Part shown: positions 11,221-25,689 of the stretch, in pieces
Numbering within the stretch: the stretch's first letter is position 1
How the letters are laid out: the number at the start of each line of letters is the position of its first letter
Origin: Eumeta japonica
Taxonomy: Eukaryota; Arthropoda; Insecta; Lepidoptera; Psychidae
NCBI GenBank assembly: GCA_005406025.1
Contig: BGZK01000098.1
Location: 620,001 to 684,000, forward strand
Direction: 5' to 3'
Length of the DNA stretch: 64,000 bases
Program-made: the position numbers and the translations under genes
Notes under the pieces: model-generated
Told to the model about the DNA's origin: nothing
What the model saw: only the letters and a program-made list of their open reading frames with translations
The model's database searches: none

Positions 11221-13800
11221 TCTTAAAAATTGTGACAGTCTTTTATGTGAATGCGAGCTATGAAAAAGCATGTTTATTTTCGCCATTGTCCAATTTGTCT
11301 TAGTGGGCGGCGCTTTGTGCCCGCTCTTTACTTTCGCCCTAGTCTTTCGTTTTGTAATACGATATAGCGACATCGCAGACCTTGATATGCTTTCGCAACT
11401 ACATAGTCTAGAGAGAGACAAAGTTTGACACAAGTTTTCATCTGATACATAAAAAAACATACCTCACAGCAAATATACATAATACATAATACACAAGACA
11501 CGAAACAATAGTTGCACAGTTCGATTTGGATTCATCCAGTTTTTTTATTCGAATATAATCTCGTAACATTGTAATAATTTTTGATCGTCTAATAAATAAT
11601 TTTTGCACTCAGAACAAATTGCACATTTATCTTTTAAAGGTTGCAGTCGATGCAAAATAGTGAAGCCTGCTTTTACACAGTAATTAGAAATATTTGTTTT
11701 ACGACCGAACGAACGATGTGATCCGAATAGTAAGATGATTTGTAAATATTTCGATATGAAGTGTCTACTTACATTCTTGTATTTAAAGCTTTTACCGTGT
11801 AGTTCATCATAATGAATGATGTGATACGCAAACCATTGTTATTCGAAGGCCGTGAAAGTAAAAGTTACTTCAAAAAAACATTTATCACTAAACTTGAATT
11901 ATATATCACTTCCAATTTCAACTTTTTAAAATTTGAAATGATATCAGATCTTATACAAAGTAAATACTTCACTGGAGTCCTGTAGAGCCAATTAAGGAAA
12001 ATTGTTGCTCAACGTAAAGTGCGCGTACTTTGTATGCGCTTCTCGTGCAAACATGTGACGTAATTCTCTGGTCGTGACGATAAAGGCCCCTAGTCCAATA
12101 AATAAGGAATATTTTTGTATGCCAACCTTGACAATAATTTTCCTGTGCTTTCAACTTTTCAGTAGAAAATTATATTGTTTATTTTCTTTTTCTTTATATG
12201 CCAGTTATACTGTAATAAGTGTAGGTATATAAGCGGATCTAGAAGAATAATTAAAATTTGACAGAATTTTTTTCTGTAATTGATAAGAAAAAGCCGATCA
12301 ATTCGTTTTGTTTTTCTTGATGCGTATTTATTTCTTCCCCAATATCCACATTTATAATCGAATGTACGCATTTTATAGCGGCGTCTTATCACGTGATAAT
12401 TCAGAGTCTAATGAAGTGTTGACTGCTAGTGACATGAAGTCTAAAGCGGATAATTTTAGTCACTAATCTAAACGACTTCCTTCAAAGACTCATAATGAAA
12501 ACGAAGGAAAGCCGACCTGGAATTTTCATAGTGCCTTGATTTCATTGCCTTGCAATTTTGTTAGCACAAGGCCTTTAACGTTAATCGTGTAGTACACGTT
12601 TCATATATTGTCTATAAAATACGAATCGATCCTATTTTTTGTTTCTAAATCTATGAAAGCGATTAATGTATATAATTTATATATACAAAATTGAGTATCG
12701 ACTTTGAGACTTTCGGTCGGTAATTTCCTCACTCCTTCCATGAGCTTTCCAAGCTTTATCTTTCTGGGGCTTTACCCCAACTGTTTAGCAGTTTGATATT
12801 TCTACAGCACTTACTAAAGAGTTAGCACAACAGGTTTGCTACTATATCCCTACGTTCCTTCCGCATCGCCGGTGACACCCCACAACATGTTCGACGGCTT
12901 TTCTTAGTTTCACACTCATAATCTTTTTCATAATTTATTTTGAGCTAATTTCACTGTCACCGTCGCTCAAATTCAGCTGCAGTGACATTGCCATCTGCCA
13001 ATATTACCTCGCAAGCAAAAAACATTTTTCATGGTAACTCTTCCAACACCCTTGCGCCTTAGGTAGATTGAAGTTTATGTAGAACGTATTGCATAATTAT
13101 ATAGAACGAATGAAGATTCGTGGTGTGGAGTTTCTATCAGACCACAGGAGCATTCCTTCCCATAATCTTTTTATTGCGGATTTAGGGGAGGGATTAAATT
13201 AGAATTTAAGCCGGTTCGGTGAAGATTGGACTACATCATTCGATAGGCATTTCTCTAGAAACATTCAAACACGAGGGCGGGTAATTGTCCCGGATTTTTT
13301 CGGTGCATTCATAAAATATATGCTTATTTGCTTCTAAATTCGGAAAAATTACTTTAAATCTCTCCCGTTCTCACATATCATTTCACTTTCTGTTAAAGTC
13401 TCGCGGATTGATTCGGCGTTGTTCCATACGTCTTTCAAACAGCTTGTCATATTTTTTTTCCACCCATTATTTAATTCGTCATTTTTCAACACCAATCACC
13501 ACCGATCGCGCTTTTCTTACCAATGTCGGTCATGTCACCACGATGAATTTACCCATTTCGACAATTTGCCCAACACATTATGCCCCGATGAGAATTATGT
13601 GTGGTTATTCATTATTTTCCTATAAAGGAATTATTATTTAATCCCTTTTTAATGCGTTATTTTTTTGGATACGCCTTCTCCGGTCCATAAACTGGTCTTA
13701 CTCGAACCGTATACATAACAAACGACGAAACCGAACCGTGTTTACCTCGAAGCGTGGTCGAGCAAACAACAAAGATCGGTCTATAGAGACTTCAAATATA
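11221..13800. other. AT-rich intergenic DNA, nothing recognised
   Basis: No recognisable coding exons, RNA genes or repeats. Several overlapping short frames near 12159-12392 and 13408-13641 have compositions typical of random AT-rich DNA. Confidence 0.45.
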
Positions 13801-14270
13801 TTAACCGGGATCGGCACTGACGTCCTTGATCGGGGGGAATATCGATTTTGTCGGCAGGCGGCGTAGAGTTCAAAATCCCCGTCGACAGCCGCGCATTTCG
13901 CGAACCCTCGAAAGCTTCCATGTGTATTATCGTTGCCGGCGAGAGGAATCTACGAGAACGCGAGAGGAAGTCGTTACGCGGCACCGGGTCGGCGGACCTC
14001 ATAAATGGAACGACCCGGGCTATTTGTCGTTTAGACGCGGCGACGTCTGTGTGTCCAGTCGAAGATAATAATTCAATTCAAATATCCAAATATACCTTTC
14101 GTAGGTCATCATACATCACTCGTGCAATACGTTGTAGTATGAATTCATTTTGTTGTGAATTCGAAGAGAGAGGATACGCCTCGTTTCGTACTTGAACTTT
14201 TGATCGTGCAGATAAACGCGCCTATGGGAGGGGCGAGGCGCGACCCAATATTTCATTGTCGATGTGTATC
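13801..14270. other. GC-richer block, no supported gene
   Basis: Moderate GC and CpG enrichment with overlapping frames on both strands (13826-14068 and 13848-14195 plus, 13781-14002 minus). None shows a domain, signal peptide or good splice context. It is best treated as another GC island. Confidence 0.35.
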
Positions 14271-15240
14271 TTAATTCGACACAGCCCAACGGGGCCGAAA
14301 TTCTAACCGTTTGAATAGTAAAGGCATAAATTTGACACTTTTTTTGGTTTAGCTGCTCCGAAAACGAAAGCAGAATGATTATGTAATTATTCCCAATTTT
14401 AGAACTTAAACACCGGTCATTACAACATAGAAAATGTTATTGCATTTCATTATTCATATTCATAAAAGACCGGAGGTCATTATTCTGTGGGTGTCGATTT
14501 AATTTTTTACAATCATATACATTTGTTTTTTCCTCTTTATCTAAATTCATATTTTTAATTGATGATATGGATTGATTGATATGGCTGCGCTATCGATTTT
14601 TTGTTAAAAAAAAAATAGCGAGGGATTGTTGAAATGTTCAGTACATTGCTTAGGATAAAAATAATGCAAGATTTCACTGGTACGTCTATAAAATCTATAC
14701 ATCTATAAAGAGGTGTTAATTTATGTTCCCAGATCGAAAATAAAATTACAGACTGATGCTGCACTTTCTGAAATGATGCAGTAACTTTCAAATGAAAAAT
14801 TAGTCTGTTTAACGATGCTGTCCTTCGATTACGTTTGAGAGTGTAAATTAAACTGTAAGTGAAACATCGAAATGATTCCAAAAGAGAATGTCAGTCACTT
14901 CAAACGGATGAACATTTGCATTTTGAAACTAGCGTACTTGTCTAGGTACATTAATCTCATCAAATAATAATTAAATTGATGGAGTGGATTCATTAAAATG
15001 GATTAAAAGATGCAGATCATGGTGATGCTATCGTTTGCCGTTGTTGGTGTTCCGTATCTATAATATTTTGTCTACTCTTTTTATCTCAGTATCGATTTAA
15101 AATTTGACATGATCTTAAAAATCATTTGCCTGCATCTATTCTATTAGTAAAAAGATTTCAAATTTATTTCTTACCTAAAATAATATAGGTTAATAGAAGT
15201 TTGTCTGCTTCGATTAGTGAAAGGAAATAGAATAGAATTT
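14271..15240. other. AT-rich intergenic DNA, nothing recognised
   Basis: No supported feature. The 108-residue minus frame at 14555-14881 has no recognisable motif. Confidence 0.4.
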
Positions 15241-15475
15241 GACGAGATACCATACTCTCACAGAATACTGACGTGAAATAACAGCTTCGGCTGTTGTCTT
15301 TTGACCAATAGGTGAGAGTCCTAGTGGCTCACTTCTCCTCCAGATGACATTCAATTCCCACCCAAAACGCCGACAACGTATCGGTGTCTTTTTGTTTGGA
15401 GTTGCGAGTGTCTATGGGTGGCGATGACTATCTGCTCTCTGGTCTATCCCTCCAGAATAAAAAGAAAATACGCCT
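15241..15475 (+). mobile_element. SINE-like lepidopteran repeat
   Basis: It begins GATACCATACTCTCACAGAA, passes AACAGCTTCGGCTGTTG, and ends in an AATTCCCACCC...CGCCGACAACG...GTGTCTATGGGTGGCGATGA block. That last block resembles the ubiquitous lepidopteran tail (CGCCGGCAACGCAC...GGGCGGCGGTGA). The first part is repeated in reverse orientation at 58976-59090. It is diverged and inactive. It could equally be the 3' end of a LINE. Confidence 0.6.
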
Positions 15476-16489
15476 CACAAAGGTTTCCGAAATAAAATAA
15501 ATAAATCTGATTATTATTAATATGCGACAGCTCATGTGATGTGTGAACCGGAATCGGAAACAAGTGCTCGCTATGTAATACGCTATATATTGTAATTCTT
15601 TGGTATTGTCTAAATTGGCGTTTTAAGTACAGCGTATTTCATAGTGTTTTAAAAAAGGATTTACGAGTATGTAAGATCCAATCCAAATAATACACGAATC
15701 TAATATTTTAAAAACGACTATCGAGGTTAAATATTACTCGTTTTACCCCTATTTAAATCATATTAATCGATTGCTGTACGAATGCAAGTTATTCGTTAGG
15801 TCATGCAGAACCATCGACGCGCGAGTCTATTTCGCGCGTGTCCTATTTTAATGTATCCGCGCGATATTACTATGCGTTCGTAATAGCTCGTCCGGTCCGC
15901 GTGCACTTTCCTTAATCCGTACAGCGGTTACGTAACACACACAACATCATTGCCCAATGGCCTCTCAGCGTTCCGCGGAAGGCATAAATTCTTCTAACGA
16001 GATAGAATCTTTTATTCCGTCGCGTGGGAGATGCATTGTGAGCACATATTTTGACATATTACCTTCTTTTGTTGTCCATGATAGAGGAATATATTGGTGT
16101 ATCCATCATGGAGGGTTCTCTGTGATGAATAAAGAAATGATTGTTTGTTTTGTTTGATTCTGTTGTTGTTTGGCTTTGTGATCTCATTTGTTTCTGTAAA
16201 TGTGTATCTGTTTTCTTCTTTTTTTTTTGTCCGGCTAACTATTTGGGGAATTACTGAATTGTGCCGAGAAAAACAGTAAAAATATAATATGTTGCTCGAG
16301 ACGGAAATATTGCGTTTTCTGTTCGAACTAACAATTTTTATAACATGTCTGAATTACGAATTTTATTATGTTGAAGTTGATTATTTTCTGTTACAAAAAA
16401 ATCTTAAATCGCTCTTAGACTATAGAAAAATAATGAGTTTAAACAGTCGTTTTTTTAAATACTTAAAAAGGCGTTGTTAAATACTAAAA
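15476..16489. other. AT-rich intergenic DNA, nothing recognised
   Basis: Short frames (15957-16157, 16289-16480) lack motifs. A CpG-rich patch lies near 15815-15905 (CGACGCGCGAG, CCGCGCGATATT). No gene is supported. Confidence 0.4.
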
Positions 16490-17093
16490 CCGCACAAATA
16501 CGAGTTGAACTCGCTCACTGAGGGTTCCGTATAAATTTGCAGGTATATATTATAAATAGTTCAGGAATCGAACCTTGCAGTGTTTTCCTAGCTTTTATTG
16601 CGATTTAATTAAAAATACACGGCTTTCAGATTTTTTTATACAAATTAGTATAAGGTTAAAAAAATCTACAAAAAGAATTGGTTACCCATACAAGTATGAC
16701 CGCGTATATCGTAGTTTAACCTCCATGATTGATTACATACTTTTTTTTACATAAATTTTTTCTTATACTTGTAGTATAAGACGGTATTACTTGCCAAATT
16801 TCATAGTTCTAGGTCAACGGAAAATATCCTATAAATTTTGATTCCCTTGAGAATATCAAAATATACGTTTTTTGCGGCATAAACTGCCTATCTTTTTTCA
16901 CGTTAACTTAGAAGTTTGATATTTTCACAACTTCAAGGGACTATAGACTTGTGTATATACTTTTAATTTCAACTGGATATCTGCATGCGTTCTCAACATA
17001 AAGAGTCTTGACAGATAGACGGACGGACGGACGGACAACAAAGTAATCCTATAAGAGTTCCGTTTTTGCTTTTGAGATATGGAACCCTAAAAA
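16490..17093 (+). mobile_element. Interspersed repeat with GGTTCCGTA / GGAACCCTA ends
   Basis: The left end reads GAGTTGAACTCGCTCACTGA then GGGTTCCGTA. The right end reads GACGGACGGACGGAC, ATCCTATAAGAGTTCCGTTT and TATGGAACCCTAAAAA. The same layout occurs at 40907-42563 and is very common in moth and butterfly genomes. The ends are inverted copies of each other (GGTTCCGTA against TATGGAACC). No protein is encoded. Confidence 0.7.
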
Positions 17094-19254
17094 CAAATCC
17101 TTATATTACTATGATCCTTAAAAGAATTTTATATTGAGAATGTGAAATACGTGATAAAAACCAATAAATAGAAACAGTTTGTATTAATCTTCCAGTATAG
17201 TTCACCATATGACTAACACTACCTTACAGTACAACGCACGCAACTGCCGCTATTAATTGCCTGCGAACGATGCAATGCTCAGGTACAAAATAAGTAACTT
17301 ATTTTGTGGTACAACGCTCCCCGACCCTTCCTTCTTCTCCCCCGCGCTCCTACTTTACGCCATTGCGACGCTTTCGTGACTAACTTCACAGCGGCATGGT
17401 TTCGTGCGTTCTGTCGTGGAAACACAAATTTTCCACTCATTTAATTTACCGCAAAAGGAAGCTTTTTCAGCAGTGTCGCTTCTATTGTCCAATCAATGAG
17501 CACCACTAGCAAACTTACCACTTTACCACTAGCAAAAATTACGACCACCTAACAGAAGTCAGCCCCGTAAAGTGTTAATCGTAAACGCTTTTTTTTTTTT
17601 GCCGTCTTCAACCTTCAGGCCATGGAACAAATTGTCGCTCATGACAGCCATCACAATGAGACGACTTGCGTAAACGTAGCAAGGTTGATGAACGGATCGC
17701 TTTTAAGTACTAATTAATACTTAGCTCGTCCCGCCAGTTACTATTATTAGTTTCCGCACCAAATATACAAAGCTTTTAATACAGGTAAATTTTCTCTGTC
17801 AAGTAAGCCGACGCAAAATGTAATTGCCACAATAATATCGACCGAATATATATTTAAAGGCGTGAACGAATTAATCCTGATCCAATTATACAGCTTAAGT
17901 CAATTTTAAATCTGATTTAAATATGTCATATGAAGTACAAAAACATGCGAGGTCTGTACATTTTGCTACGGTACCAAAAATGTGCTATCGTAATTTATGC
18001 AGAAGATGGCTGATATGTCCGCTTTATAATTACTCTTTGCCACTCTTTTTACCCATTTGCCAGTTCGCCATTCTACTCTAATGATGATGGTAGTCGCCTT
18101 ACAAAGGGTTGCAGCAAACTTGTACGAAATTGTCGACTTATTTGAAAGTTTTCAAGTCGTCAAATTCTACACATGAGAATGCAAAAGAATTTTGCTAGAA
18201 TATTATATACAAAGCATATAACGATACTCTCGCAGAAATAAAAAGGTTATGGTAGGACATACCTAGTAGTGGGGTGAGAAGAATTTAACACAACAACAAC
18301 ATATTGTACGAATAACATGAAAAAATATAAAACTTAAAAAAATATATTATTTTGAATAAAAATTGTTTGTATTATACAATCAATACAAATGTTATAACAC
18401 AGTTTGTATTTTGATCATTATGCCAGTTACGGTATGATATCGTTTACGAGCTATATACATAACTTTACCAATCTTAGGAACAAATGTAGATCAACAGCTA
18501 AATCGATCTATTGGTATTTGTATATTGATTATCTATGAAGTATGACACTAAAAACAGAAATATTACCGGTCCGTAAACACACGACGCAAGTAAAGCTTCT
18601 TGTGCACCTGCATATTAAAAAATGATCAAAGGTACATTTTCACTTGTTCATATTTGTAAATAACGTATAAATATATTAGGTAAACAAGCCACACCTTACA
18701 CTTAGTTTACTCTGTGCATTTTCAATTTATTTCTGATATAAAAATTCCAACAAAAATTAAAATTCCTTGTTTCGTGTATTGCACTGTGATGATCGTGTCA
18801 CCGAGGTAAACACAGCTTGTTCAAGCAGACAAACAAACAAACAGAAATAGTTTTAAAAATATGCTCATTGTATTCTGTAACACACACCATTCGTCGCCCA
18901 TAATCAGTTTATGGCAAATGTACAAACCCTACTTTTCGACAGTTCTATTATATGTATAGATACATATAAGATCGCGTGTTGTCTTCATAGCGTATCACTA
19001 TGTCCTATACGGCAAAACGCTATAATATTGATTATAACGATTATTAATATTACAGCCATTGCTTGACTCTCGTGGCCCCAACTCTTTTACCAATTTACTC
19101 GCCACACTGAAGCCTGCATTGAGAATCTTAAAAATAGTCACAAACGACACGTCATTCAAGTCGTAATTTGTTTTGGTGTAACTTGATACTCAACGACGTC
19201 ATCTTACACAATTTACTAAGACCGCATAAACAAATAACTACACAGCTTTCACAC
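17094..19254. other. AT-rich intergenic DNA
   Basis: No gene. A small perfect palindrome ACAAAATAAGT/ACTTATTTTGT lies near 17285-17307. Confidence 0.4.
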
Positions 19255-19390
19255 GCCAGGGTTTCCGTGGAGAAGTAACCGCTTAGGTTTCTTTTGTGCC
19301 GGCCACACCGCGCGCTCGGCTCCGGACGCGATGCAGCGTGGAGAGGTTGCAAAAGAGACCTAAGCGATTACGACGTCCGCCTTAAAAGAA
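19255..19390. other. GC-rich island containing a stem-loop
   Basis: Arms at 19280-19296 (CGCTTAGGTTTCTTTTG) and 19350-19366 (CAAAAGAGACCTAAGCG) pair at 16 of 17 positions around a GC-rich loop of about 53 bases (CCGGCCACACCGCGCGCTCG). No coding frame is convincing. Confidence 0.5.
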
Positions 19391-20330
19391 ACCCGTCCAC
19401 CTCGACACTGCCATAGTCAAAGGCTGGGTGAAGATTGTTTTAGGTCTGCTTTGTCCGGCTATAGCTATGACAACGATTCTTGTTTATGGTGTTTATAAAA
19501 GGTGATATTAAAAATTTCGTCTTTACTGTTACAAATGTAACGCCAGTCAGGTCAGACCAAAGTTGATGATGGTTTTTGGTTTTGAAGAAGAATGAGATTC
19601 TATGTTACTGATAGAATGAAACGGTCTTCTGATTTTCTTAATAAGAATGTGTGTTAAATGTTATTAAATTTTAGCTTAATGGTGGATAAATTATTTTTTT
19701 TAAGAGCTAAACTTAAGTTACTTTCTCGTTTGACTTGAATGAAACTGCTATCCGAAGATAATGATGCTGGGATCTTTGAAATGAAAATACTTTCAATTTG
19801 GGTTTGAGAAACATTCAAGCGTCATCTGACAGAAAATAAAAAAGTAATAGTAATAAATAATAATATCAAAGGACACTCACGGTACCATATGGATTTCTAT
19901 AACCAAGTTACACTTAATCGAATAAGTTTTTTAGCTGAAATTCTAACATTTTTTTAGGTAACGTGTTTAAATTAAATATAATCACTGCTTAGACAGACAA
20001 ATATAAATAACCTTTACAATCTATATGGTATCTATAAAAAATATGCACAAGTTTCTATGTTAAATATGTAATCAAAATCAGTACACATAGAAGTCCATCA
20101 GTCGATCGATAAGCCTTATTTCCTTTGCGAGAAAAATGAGGGTCAAACCATCCCCGCATCGGGCGATAGGGGCTACTAATGAAGATTTATATTACCTCTG
20201 AACTGCAGATTGCTAGTTTCCATTATCGCACGGCGCGATGACTGTTCAATATGCGAGGTAATTACGTAAACGTTTTAGCAAAATTCTGGAAAATTAAAAG
20301 TAATTTATTATACTTAAATATTTATTGAAA
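19391..20330. other. AT-rich intergenic DNA, nothing recognised
   Basis: No supported feature. Confidence 0.4.
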
Positions 20331-20337
20331 ATAAAAC

Positions 20338-20405
20338 AGGGGTAGTATACCTTAGTGATTAAGAATGTTCGAATAAGAAGGTACTGGATTTGATCCTCAC
20401 CAAGT
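20338..20405 (+). mobile_element. Possible tRNA-derived SINE head
   Basis: A tRNA-like stretch with a degenerate A box (ACCTTAGTGATTAAGAATG) and a B-box-like GTACTGGATTTGATCCTCAC about 30 bases later. It does not fold into a proper cloverleaf by eye, so a SINE remnant is more likely than a tRNA gene. It is comparable to 60094-60165. Confidence 0.3.
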
Positions 20406-23400
20406 TCTGACGCTAATCGATCAATAGTTTTTAACTTGATTCAAAGTAAACCGCTCGCTTCATGGCTCGGAGTGTGCAGTACAGTGCACGTAATTGCCGC
20501 TGTGAAGTTAGTCGCGAGAACGTCGCAATAGCGTAAATAGCGGTTCCTGGTTAGATGTCAATTGAAGTATTCCCTACGGTTATGGTTTGACTGTATAGAC
20601 AGTATAGACAGTCAAACCGTAAACATAGATCTATGTTTCTATCTAATTATAAAGATATAAAATCCCTGTTTTGCCGTGAGTTTTACTTGGAGATGTCCGT
20701 GTATGAGAGGATATTCGGGCAATCGGAAAAACAATACGAATTGATATTTCAAATTGAGTTTATTGAACACAGCCCGATGATAAGATAAATATGAAATATA
20801 ACGAAATAAGTATCAATTTAAATGACCTGTGAAGCTTGAATCAAGATACGTATTGTCCAGAGTTATGAAGTTAGCCTAGCGAAATTCTAAATTGGTTTCT
20901 TCTATCATGAAACTGACAAGTGATTTAATTATATACATGTCGGAATTGAAGTCTCCACATAAGGTGATTGACGTTTCAATGTCAGGTTACACTACGGGGG
21001 TAATTTTCTTCATCGCTTGAGAATATCGAAGTAGTGATTGAAATAAAAAAATATATAAATTCATACTTAGTGACTTCCTTCATTTAAGCACCAACAGATG
21101 GCGTTAGTGCATAAAAACCATACACTCGTACTTCGTTCATTTATGTCTAATCGACAACGCTGTACATAAGCTTCGGTTTATGAAATGACCCTTATTACAC
21201 ACGAAAACATAGACGTATCACGTCAAAACTTTTTTGACGTATCGTATGAAAGTGGAGACGTGATTTGTAATACTTTTAATGGTACTAGACAAGAAAAATT
21301 GAAGATTCGGTTGATAAGAAAACGGCGATTTTCCAAAGGTCAAGTATAGCGCTCGTACAAAGTGCTGTTATACAATATTAATTTTAAATATAATTTGAAA
21401 ATGGCTAAACAATATTAGTGTCGATCGCCGACTGGGTTTTCTATTCATAGATGTGCCGGTACTAGGTCTTATTTACTTGGAACACGAGGCATAAACATCT
21501 GATGAAAACTGAATCATTTATATACAATGTTTAATTTTAATCTTCGACACCTGCTCGCCTTGAATATAATTTATCACCTGTTTTGTTTGAAATCGCCCGT
21601 CGATTCTCCTGTTCAGTTCATTAGTAAATGAATCTGATTCGTACACATATATAACTTGATTAGCGACTATTCCGTTTAGCACGAAATTGTGATCTTAACG
21701 AATTCCTTGTTTGGAAACATGCAAAACTTAAACGTGGAAAATGAATGCTAAAAAATTGGTTTCGTCGTAATCAGCTCTAGACGTTCCACTGGCTACCACA
21801 AGAGGTAGTCCTTGGCACTAAACGGGGAAGTGCGCATACGCAGAACCAACCATTTAGTGCTTGTGGCTATTCTGCATATTACTGATCAGAATAGTCTCGT
21901 TTCAGATTAGTTCTCGAACTATCTATTAATTGACGACAACGGAAAAAATATGACATTTCTTAATGGCTTTTACACCACCCGTTTGAAGAGGTTGATGATT
22001 CGATTATTTTCTTATTAAAATTGTATAAAATATATAAATTGTGGCAAAGCCGCCTTTGCTAGCTTAAATGTAATATTTAGTTGCTCGTCAATTGTCCGGT
22101 TGAGCCTCATTTAAATGAAATTGGCGTCCAATTTTATTAAAATTTATTATCGTTAATGCAGAGAACTAGAGAAACAAGATCAGTTTACATAATCTACCTG
22201 TTTAGTGTAAAAAAAAATTTTTCTACGTAAAGAGAACAGCCTAAACCAAAAAGAAATATACCTACGTCGAAGATGCATATAAAACATCTATGTATATTGT
22301 AAATTTCGTATCATATCGAGCTGCATGGTTTCACGGAATCACAGATCTTTTAATATACAGTGATGTAATATTTGTGTGTCGTTCGGCGTACGCTAAATGA
22401 CCGCTAAATTTCTCGATGGGAGACGAGCGAGTGGGTTTTACTAGAAGAACATGGCATAACGCCACCGAAACCATCGTACGTGTCAACGCTCTGGGCAACC
22501 ATCGAGATATGTGTTTTTTTTTGTATTTGTATATATTTTTTTGTACTCTTGTCTTCTTTTTGTATATGATACGAAAAAATGTGGACGTGCAGTTGTATAT
22601 ATTCAAATTGGCTCCTGTACTGTTTGACGTCTGCGATGATAGATTTTAACAGAATCTTGTCTTACTCAATTGTTATATGCATATCGATTATAGTTCTTGT
22701 AACAAAAATGATTTTTGATTTTCACGGCTCGTGTGCAAATATTCGAGAAATACACTTTCATCATATTCGTTGTCCTAGTTAAGCCAAATGGAAATTGCGT
22801 CGTAATTATATTTGTCTGGAATGTTATTTTAATTCCATTCTACCACACTTCGCTACGTAAACGAAGCCCTAAAAACTTTCTTATTTTCTTTCGCATTTGA
22901 CTTCAATAGATTGAAAGGGTTTCTTTGGCGTATCCACTCATCTACAAAAAAAAAATTGTTATTCAGAAATTTAGAAGTTTAATGTTTCATATAGAAATAT
23001 ATTTAGAAATATTTTTTTCTAAATGCCCTTTCGTATCAAATTAAAAACTACAGTATTTTAATTTATGCTTTTATTGTGTTTCAGGTATGGTTTCGGGATC
23101 GGTTCGCGTCAGGCAGTAGAAAAACGTGAGCTATTTCACTATTTATTATCTCGCTCATGTTTTTTTTAAACTTCTATTTATTTTCAAAGCCACCAACAAC
23201 AGTCAAGGACGGGCTTAATACAAATAATTACATGATGACGCGGGCCGTCCCGTGCGCCGAGGTACGCCATCCGCTGTTACTGCGGCAATCAAACACAACT
23301 CCGAGGGCCGATTCTCGTGTCATACGAAATCGTCTCGCAATTTGAAAATATTTTTTTATTTTATATTCGGACTCCGTGAGTCATATTCACATTATGTAGC

Positions 23401-25689
23401 GTATATAATGACATTTGTATAGATGAGAGAATTTCGAATGCGACGAAACAGTTAATTCAAACAAACACTCGCATGTACGGTAAATAGAAAAGCATATATT
23501 GTTTTTAGATGTCATATTGACATTAAAATTTAGAGAATTCGAATGTAGTGTAAGGCTTTGATGGCGTCATATTGAATTATAGACTTCACGATGTAGGAAG
23601 AGGAAGGAGAGCGACGATTTCGACAAATCATGAATACAGCACCGATCCTTCGATGCTGCGCCATCGCTAACAATAGTTATTCGCCATATTATGACGAACA
23701 AAAGGAGGGCTGGTCGCTCAGTCGAGTGAAACCTAATAAATGTCAGGGTTCCGCATCGAGACTTCGAGAGAATGACGCTTCACTTATTTATTTATTGATC
23801 TAATGCGGTGATTGTTCACGACGTCGTTGATGTATGATGGATCGGATCTACACAATGACGCGATTATAAATGAATCTCTGGTCGAGTCTGCAACATCTAT
23901 GATGGTTTTAGTGGTCGCGCAGCCGTCCAGCGCTGTAATTAGTTTTGAAGTCGGTTCGTAGTCAGCGCTTATAGATGCATGTTTCGTGTTCGCAGTTTCT
24001 CTACATAGACTCTTATGTTGACGCGGTTCTCTAGTAACATGGGTTATCTGCTCGAGCGATTTAATCCTTTGACTCTTTTTAGCGCTTTAAATGCTAACTG
24101 ACAAATATTGCACCCGTGTCCCGTTACAAATATTGCACCATTATGTCCACAGACACGCAAACTAATGAAAAACTTAACATTCGTTAAAATCACATAAAAG
24201 AATCCTCGTAAAATATGTTATAATTTGATTATCTTTACTTCTACTTGTACAAATTATTGAAATATTTTTTAATAATAATAACAATCAATATGTACTACAA
24301 AATTAATAATAACAACACGTCAGCGAGCGAAACTGTGTGAATTGTGTCATCTATAGTTCACGTTATATAAAACCATTCGTTGTTGAGATTCACTGGCACT
24401 ACAACAACTTAATTATCTCAAAATTTCACGAAAAATTCCTACATAAATACCTAAACCTCAAAAGCAAACCTTTATTGCACTCCTCATAAGCGGAGCGCAT
24501 GAGGTAGTGCTCTACTCTCGCCTTACGAAAAACGAGTGATTTTTGAACTATGTCTTTATTTATTACATGTTGCACTTGTAAAATAATGTATGCACTCAAA
24601 CGGCAAGAATAATCACTGATTTTAATATCTGTAATATCTTCAAAACACATTTTGTTATAGAACATATTTTAAAAAAAGGTTTGAAAATGTTTTTCGTGGA
24701 CGTCCGTGTGTCTGTATGTGCGGATCCTGTATGTAGTCACGATAACGAATGAAATACTTCACTAATCGAGTGTTTTTTTTTCATTCGCTTTAGTATGTAT
24801 GCATCTGAATAGAAGCCTATTGAATTTCATTGTCTAATTCGGTGTAGTTTAATTGATATTTAATAAACAAAATTTTGACGAGTATTTTAGTAAAAAAAAA
24901 ATTTTTTTTTTATTATTAAAATTTAATCTAGAGAACAAGAAACCCGAAGCGTAACTGTCTTTTTTATTCTCAATGTTTAAGTAAAAATTTTGACACCAAG
25001 GTAAGTATTTTTTTTTTAATTCATTTCAATTTAAAAAAAAATGACGATTACGGTATAAATTTTTGTTAATATATAGAATTTAGAGTATTGAACAATGCAT
25101 ACCAAGTAATTTGTAATCATTCATAAAGAGTGAGCTCCAGTCATTCGTCGGAGCTGACATACACACTTTTCTTTAGTAAAAATGGAGTAACCGCTATGAG
25201 GCGTGCACTTTTGGATTTTCCAAATTTTCAATATTAATATTTTCCTTGAATTCGTCAGTTGTTTTTGAGATTTGTATGTATAGCATATATATACAAATAC
25301 ACGAATTGCTTGTTTAATATTGTAGTATAGTATTGAGGATAGGATTAAGGAGGTTCTATTACTCGTTTACGGAAGACATCCTCAAACATCCAAGAAAGAG
25401 AAAGAGCATAATATGACTTTTTAAATACCAAAAAACAAAACACATCCACTATTGACTTTCGTTTCAACCAACTTATTTGTAACAACTCGCCCTGTTGCTT
25501 TGAAGCCTTACGTAATTATACAGTATCAATGTATCGCGTTCTCTTCGTTTGGCATACCTGGGACTGTGAGCATATCTCACGTACAAACGGAAGGGTTGCG
25601 GTATATGCTTTTATTGCTAGAAGAAGGAACGCATGAGTGGGCATAAACTTTTTGCTTCAACGAAAGTCAAAACTCTTTTTACGGCGAGA
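20406..25689. other. Gene-free AT-rich stretch
   Basis: No supported gene. A palindrome at about 20585-20620 (GGTTTGACTGTATAGACAGT then ATAGACAGTCAAACC) is visible. Short frames near 22331-22900 and 23157-23345 lack motifs. A splice-acceptor-like TTTATTGTGTTTCAG at about 23068-23083 is followed by only 14 open codons. Confidence 0.4.

Noticed and set aside
11056..11460. Ala/Arg-rich minus-strand frame of 134 residues
   Set aside because: A product of the CpG island composition. No domain or conserved motif.
13781..14195. Overlapping frames of 73-115 residues on both strands
   Set aside because: GC-driven lack of stops. No domain, signal peptide or splice context.
23068..23130. Acceptor-like TTTATTGTGTTTCAG followed by VWFRDRFASGSRKT, reminiscent of a homeodomain third helix (WFQNRR)
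   Set aside because: Only the W-F and one R match, the frame closes after 14 codons, and no other homeobox sequence is nearby.
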